From assembly GCA_030594935.1 (NCBI GenBank), contig JAUVEE010000015.1, forward strand, positions 1 to 14,021: 14,021 nt of DNA, in the 5' to 3' direction. The stretch is from a bacterium. GTDB taxonomy: Bacteria > Patescibacteriota > Minisyncoccia > Minisyncoccales > JAGLPU01. Within the stretch, counting starts at the first letter, position 1; every line of letters begins with the position of its first letter. The notes under the pieces were generated by a model. It was not told where the DNA came from and made no database searches. It was given only the letters and a program-made list of their open reading frames with translations. Shown piece by piece: positions 12,036 through 14,021 of this stretch. The translations under genes and the position numbers were made by a program.

Positions 12036-12063
12036 GATGATCTTTAAAAAGAGGTGAATGAAT

Positions 12064-12465
12064 ATGCTAAGTTCAGTATGGCTTATAATATATGTTGTGT
12101 TATTGCTATTAGCCCTGATTTTTGCAGCGGAAGCTAGTGACAATCCTGCGTGGGCACTTTTGGCCTTATTAATAGCAACGGGACTAATCTTTGGTTTCGG
12201 CCATCAAACAGCAAGCGGATATCCTGTGGATATTAATAAAATGAAGGCAGGCCAGGAATATACTGTTATTTCCATAGGGGAATCTCTGGGCTTTATAAAA
12301 GGACAGAAATTGCAGTATTTAGTATTAGGAGCAGAAGGCAAGATAGTTACTTTTAGAGCCTCTGACAATATCCTTCCTTCGGGATTGGCTGTGGGTGATA
12401 TAGTTATAAGGTCAACCAAGAATGAAATAAGAATCACCAAATCCTTTGCCCGAGGCAAGGGATAA
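12064..12465 (+). CDS. Membrane-anchored protein with C-terminal beta domain, unknown
   Basis: The chosen ATG at 12064 is about 9 nt from the GAGG ribosome binding core; the in-frame ATG at 12058 is only 3 nt from it. The 133-residue product starts MLSSVWLIIYVVLLLLALIF. Helix 1 spans about residues 4-22, helix 2 about 28-46 (AWALLALLIATGLIFGF), and a soluble beta-rich domain spans about 50-128 (GQEYTVISIGES, LQYLVLGAEGKIVTFRA, LAVGDIVIRST, NEIRITKSFA). The two-helix hairpin puts the beta domain on the same side as the N-terminus, probably the cytoplasm. No catalytic motif or family is recognised. The strong promoter, leader hairpin, good ribosome binding site and terminator suggest a highly expressed, independently regulated gene. 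Confidence 0.7.
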   Translation: MLSSVWLIIYVVLLLLALIFAAEASDNPAWALLALLIATGLIFGFGHQTASGYPVDINKMKAGQEYTVISIGESLGFIKGQKLQYLVLGAEGKIVTFRASDNILPSGLAVGDIVIRSTKNEIRITKSFARGKG

Positions 12466-12475
12466 AATAAATATG

Positions 12476-12508
12476 ATGAGCATCTTCAAGGTGCTCATTT
12501 CTTTTTTT
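12476..12508 (+). terminator. Rho-independent terminator
   Basis: ATGAGCATC (12476-12484) pairs with GGTGCTCAT (12490-12498), including one G-T pair, across loop TTCAA. It is followed by TTC and a seven-T run. Confidence 0.85.
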
Positions 12509-12515
12509 ATACTTC

Positions 12516-12521
12516 TATGAT
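12516..12521 (+). promoter_or_regulatory. Possible -10 box for the U32-kinase pair
   Basis: TATGAT lies 11 nt before the ATG at 12533 and immediately downstream of a terminator, so the next gene needs a promoter here. No convincing -35 is present 16-18 nt upstream. The leader would be about 5 nt. Confidence 0.3.
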
Positions 12522-12532
12522 AGATTTGAAAT

Positions 12533-13732
12533 ATGAAAAGACCGGAAATAATGAGTCCGATAAAGGATTGGGCCAGTTTGGAGGCTTGCAAGGATTATGC
12601 TGACGCTGTCTATTTCGGCGCCTCTGATTTAAGTTTGCGCTCCCGGGCAAATAATTTGAAATTGAGCGAACTGGGAAAGTTTATTGCCAAATGCCACGAG
12701 TATAAGATAAAGGCCTATCTTGCCTTGAACTCCACCCTTTATAACAAAGATTTGGCTAAAGCGGAAAAAATAATGAAAAAGGCCAAACAAGCCAAGGTTG
12801 ACGCGGTGATTGTCTGGGATCCGGCCATGATAGCTATTGCCAAAAAAGAAAAGGTAAAATTCTTTATTTCCACTCAAGCGAACATATCCAATTGGCAAAC
12901 CGCCTTATTCTATCAAAAACTGGGAGCCAGCAGAATAGTGCTCGCCAGAGAAATGACGCTGAAACAGATCATTGAATTGAAAAAGAAAGTAAACATTGAA
13001 ATTGAAACTTTTGTCCACGGCGCAATGTGCCTGGCAATTTCCGGAAGATGCATTCTTTCCGCTTATCTTTACGGCAATTCCGCCAACTGCGGCTCCTGCA
13101 GCCAGCCCTGCCGCAAACAATGGTTTCTTTCCGACGAAGAAGGGAATAAGATAGCGAATGAAGGAAAGTATTTTATGAACTCAAAAGATCTCTGCATGAT
13201 CGAGCATCTGCCCGCTTTAATAAAAGCCGGCATCGCTTCGTTTAAAATAGAAGGCAGAAAAAGAGATCCTAGATACATAGCCGTTACGGCCAGATGCTAT
13301 CAGCAGGCCAGGGAAGCCTGCTTGACAAAAACTTTCACCAAGGCCAAGGTAAAGAAATGGAAGCAGGAATTAACCACAGTCTATAACCGAGGCTTTTCCA
13401 CCGGATTCTATTTCGGCACTCCGGGCAAAGAAGGCATAAGCTATGACCAGGCTGACAATATCTCCCAATTCAAAAAAGACCAAGTGGGAAAAGTAGTCCA
13501 TTATTATCCTAAAATAAAAGTGGCCTCCGTTGAGCTTAAGCATAGGGGATTAAAGCTAGGAGACCAAATAGTCATAGAAGGAAAAAATACCTTCTTGGAA
13601 CAAAAAATAGAATCAATGCAGATTGCGGGAAAAGATATCAAAAGAGGAAAAAAAGGAGAAGAAATAGCCATAACAGTAAATAACAAAGTGAGGAAAAATG
13701 ATAAATTATTCATAATAACAAACAGAGTATGA
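12533..13732 (+). CDS. U32 peptidase-family protein (TrhP/RlhA-type RNA hydroxylation)
   Basis: The 399-residue protein begins MKRPEIMSPIKDWASLEACK and has the TIM-barrel-like U32 core. The family signature runs from about residue 159: FVHGAMCLAISGRC, then YLYGNSANCGSCSQPCRKQW. FKIEGRKRDPRYIAVTARCY follows near 240. Cysteines C166, C173, C189 (with C186 and C193 nearby) and C221 (NSKDLCM) match the conserved four-cysteine set. A C-terminal beta domain (about 310-395, DQVGKVVHYYPKIKVASVEL onward) is the usual accessory domain. Characterised bacterial members use prephenate-derived chemistry to hydroxylate U34 of tRNA (TrhP) or C2501 of 23S rRNA (RlhA). Peptidase activity was reported for others and is doubtful as a general property. 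Which RNA is modified here is not determinable. The next gene begins by an ATGA overlap. Confidence 0.9.
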   Translation: MKRPEIMSPIKDWASLEACKDYADAVYFGASDLSLRSRANNLKLSELGKFIAKCHEYKIKAYLALNSTLYNKDLAKAEKIMKKAKQAKVDAVIVWDPAMIAIAKKEKVKFFISTQANISNWQTALFYQKLGASRIVLAREMTLKQIIELKKKVNIEIETFVHGAMCLAISGRCILSAYLYGNSANCGSCSQPCRKQWFLSDEEGNKIANEGKYFMNSKDLCMIEHLPALIKAGIASFKIEGRKRDPRYIAVTARCYQQAREACLTKTFTKAKVKKWKQELTTVYNRGFSTGFYFGTPGKEGISYDQADNISQFKKDQVGKVVHYYPKIKVASVELKHRGLKLGDQIVIEGKNTFLEQKIESMQIAGKDIKRGKKGEEIAITVNNKVRKNDKLFIITNRV

Positions 13733-14021
13733 AAGTTGTAATAATCGGCCATGCTTGCATAGAACATAATGTTTCGGAAAGTTCAACCTATATTGCTGCC
13801 GGCGGTCCGGCCATGTTTATCAATAGAATTATCGGGCAATTTGAAGAAAATGAAATAATTATAATCTCCCCTTACGGAAAAGATTTTTTGCCCTACACTA
13901 AAGAAATAACTCTTTATCCGCCCCAGCCAACTTCCGAACAAAGTTTAGTTTATGAAAATATTGTCAAAAAAACCTCCCGAACCCAAAAAGCTTTCAATAT
14001 CAATAACGCTTCTCCTGTTGA
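13729..14021 (+). CDS. PfkB-family carbohydrate kinase, N-terminal part (3' end outside window)
   Basis: Ninety-seven codons are in view, starting MKVVIIGHACIEHNVSESST. The start resembles PfkB/ribokinase-type sugar kinases: an initial strand VVIIGHACIEHNV where the family has vvG...iD, followed by YIAAGGPAMFINRII matching the substrate-binding GG.p.N.A..l segment. EIIIISPYGKDFLPY then matches v.lvs.vG.D.fg. The expected Asp after the first strand is Glu/His here, and the fragment ends before the catalytic GAGD motif, so activity cannot be judged. The ATG overlaps the U32 stop by 4 nt, so the genes are translationally coupled. No internal stop or frameshift is seen up to the window edge. Confidence 0.75.
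   Translation, partial: MKVVIIGHACIEHNVSESSTYIAAGGPAMFINRIIGQFEENEIIIISPYGKDFLPYTKEITLYPPQPTSEQSLVYENIVKKTSRTQKAFNINNASPV

Overview
The window looks like chromosomal DNA of a small-genome bacterium, most likely a Candidate Phyla Radiation (Patescibacteria, Parcubacteria-like) lineage. This is inference. It rests on AT-rich, tightly packed genes, shortened versions of core proteins (Obg without a C-terminal extension, minimal XseB, catalytic-domain-only GH15), many genes without a Shine-Dalgarno sequence, and unfamiliar short proteins. TGA is used as an ordinary stop in several ATGA start/stop overlaps, so the glycine-UGA code of Gracilibacteria/Absconditabacteria does not apply.

Region 1 (1-3400) is accessory and AT-rich. 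It has the C-terminal end of a probable surface beta-rich protein, a 49-residue membrane peptide with its own promoter and terminator, a Phd/YefM-RelE type toxin-antitoxin pair under a consensus promoter containing a perfect 22-bp palindrome, and an array of five TTTACAAT boxes. The array leads into a wHTH + GHKL ATPase + STAS-like (DUF4325-type) gene whose helix-turn-helix is interrupted by an in-frame TGA. A short promoter-to-terminator unit with an 11-bp tandem repeat follows, then an unrecognised 151-residue protein whose promoter carries the same TTTACA pair.

Region 2 (3400-4110) is a single gene with its own promoter and terminator. It encodes a protein shaped like thymidylate kinase in which the Walker A and DR motifs are replaced.

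Region 3 (4111-10421) reads as one eight-gene operon with gaps of at most 7 nt or overlaps. It contains two small uncharacterised proteins, an HD-domain phosphohydrolase, a GH15-like glucoamylase, exonuclease VII large and small subunits (xseA, xseB), a TM0106-type RecB/Cas4-like nuclease with an RNase H-like domain, and the ribosome-assembly GTPase Obg.

Region 4 (10413-11967) has a small two-helix membrane protein, a divergent Nudix hydrolase and an inositol-monophosphatase-family phosphatase. Region 5 (11973-12508) is a stand-alone membrane protein gene with a strong promoter, a 10-bp perfect hairpin in its leader and a clear terminator. Region 6 (12533-end) has a U32-family protein (TrhP/RlhA type) coupled to the start of a PfkB-type sugar kinase that runs off the window.

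Two initiation styles are visible. Stand-alone genes at 2922, 3497 and 12064 have an AAAGAGGT-type ribosome binding site. Genes at 765, 1695 and 4145 have a -10 box only 5-8 nt before the ATG and are probably leaderless. The most notable observations are the broken regulator together with its repeated promoter/operator array, and the kinase-like protein without kinase motifs.
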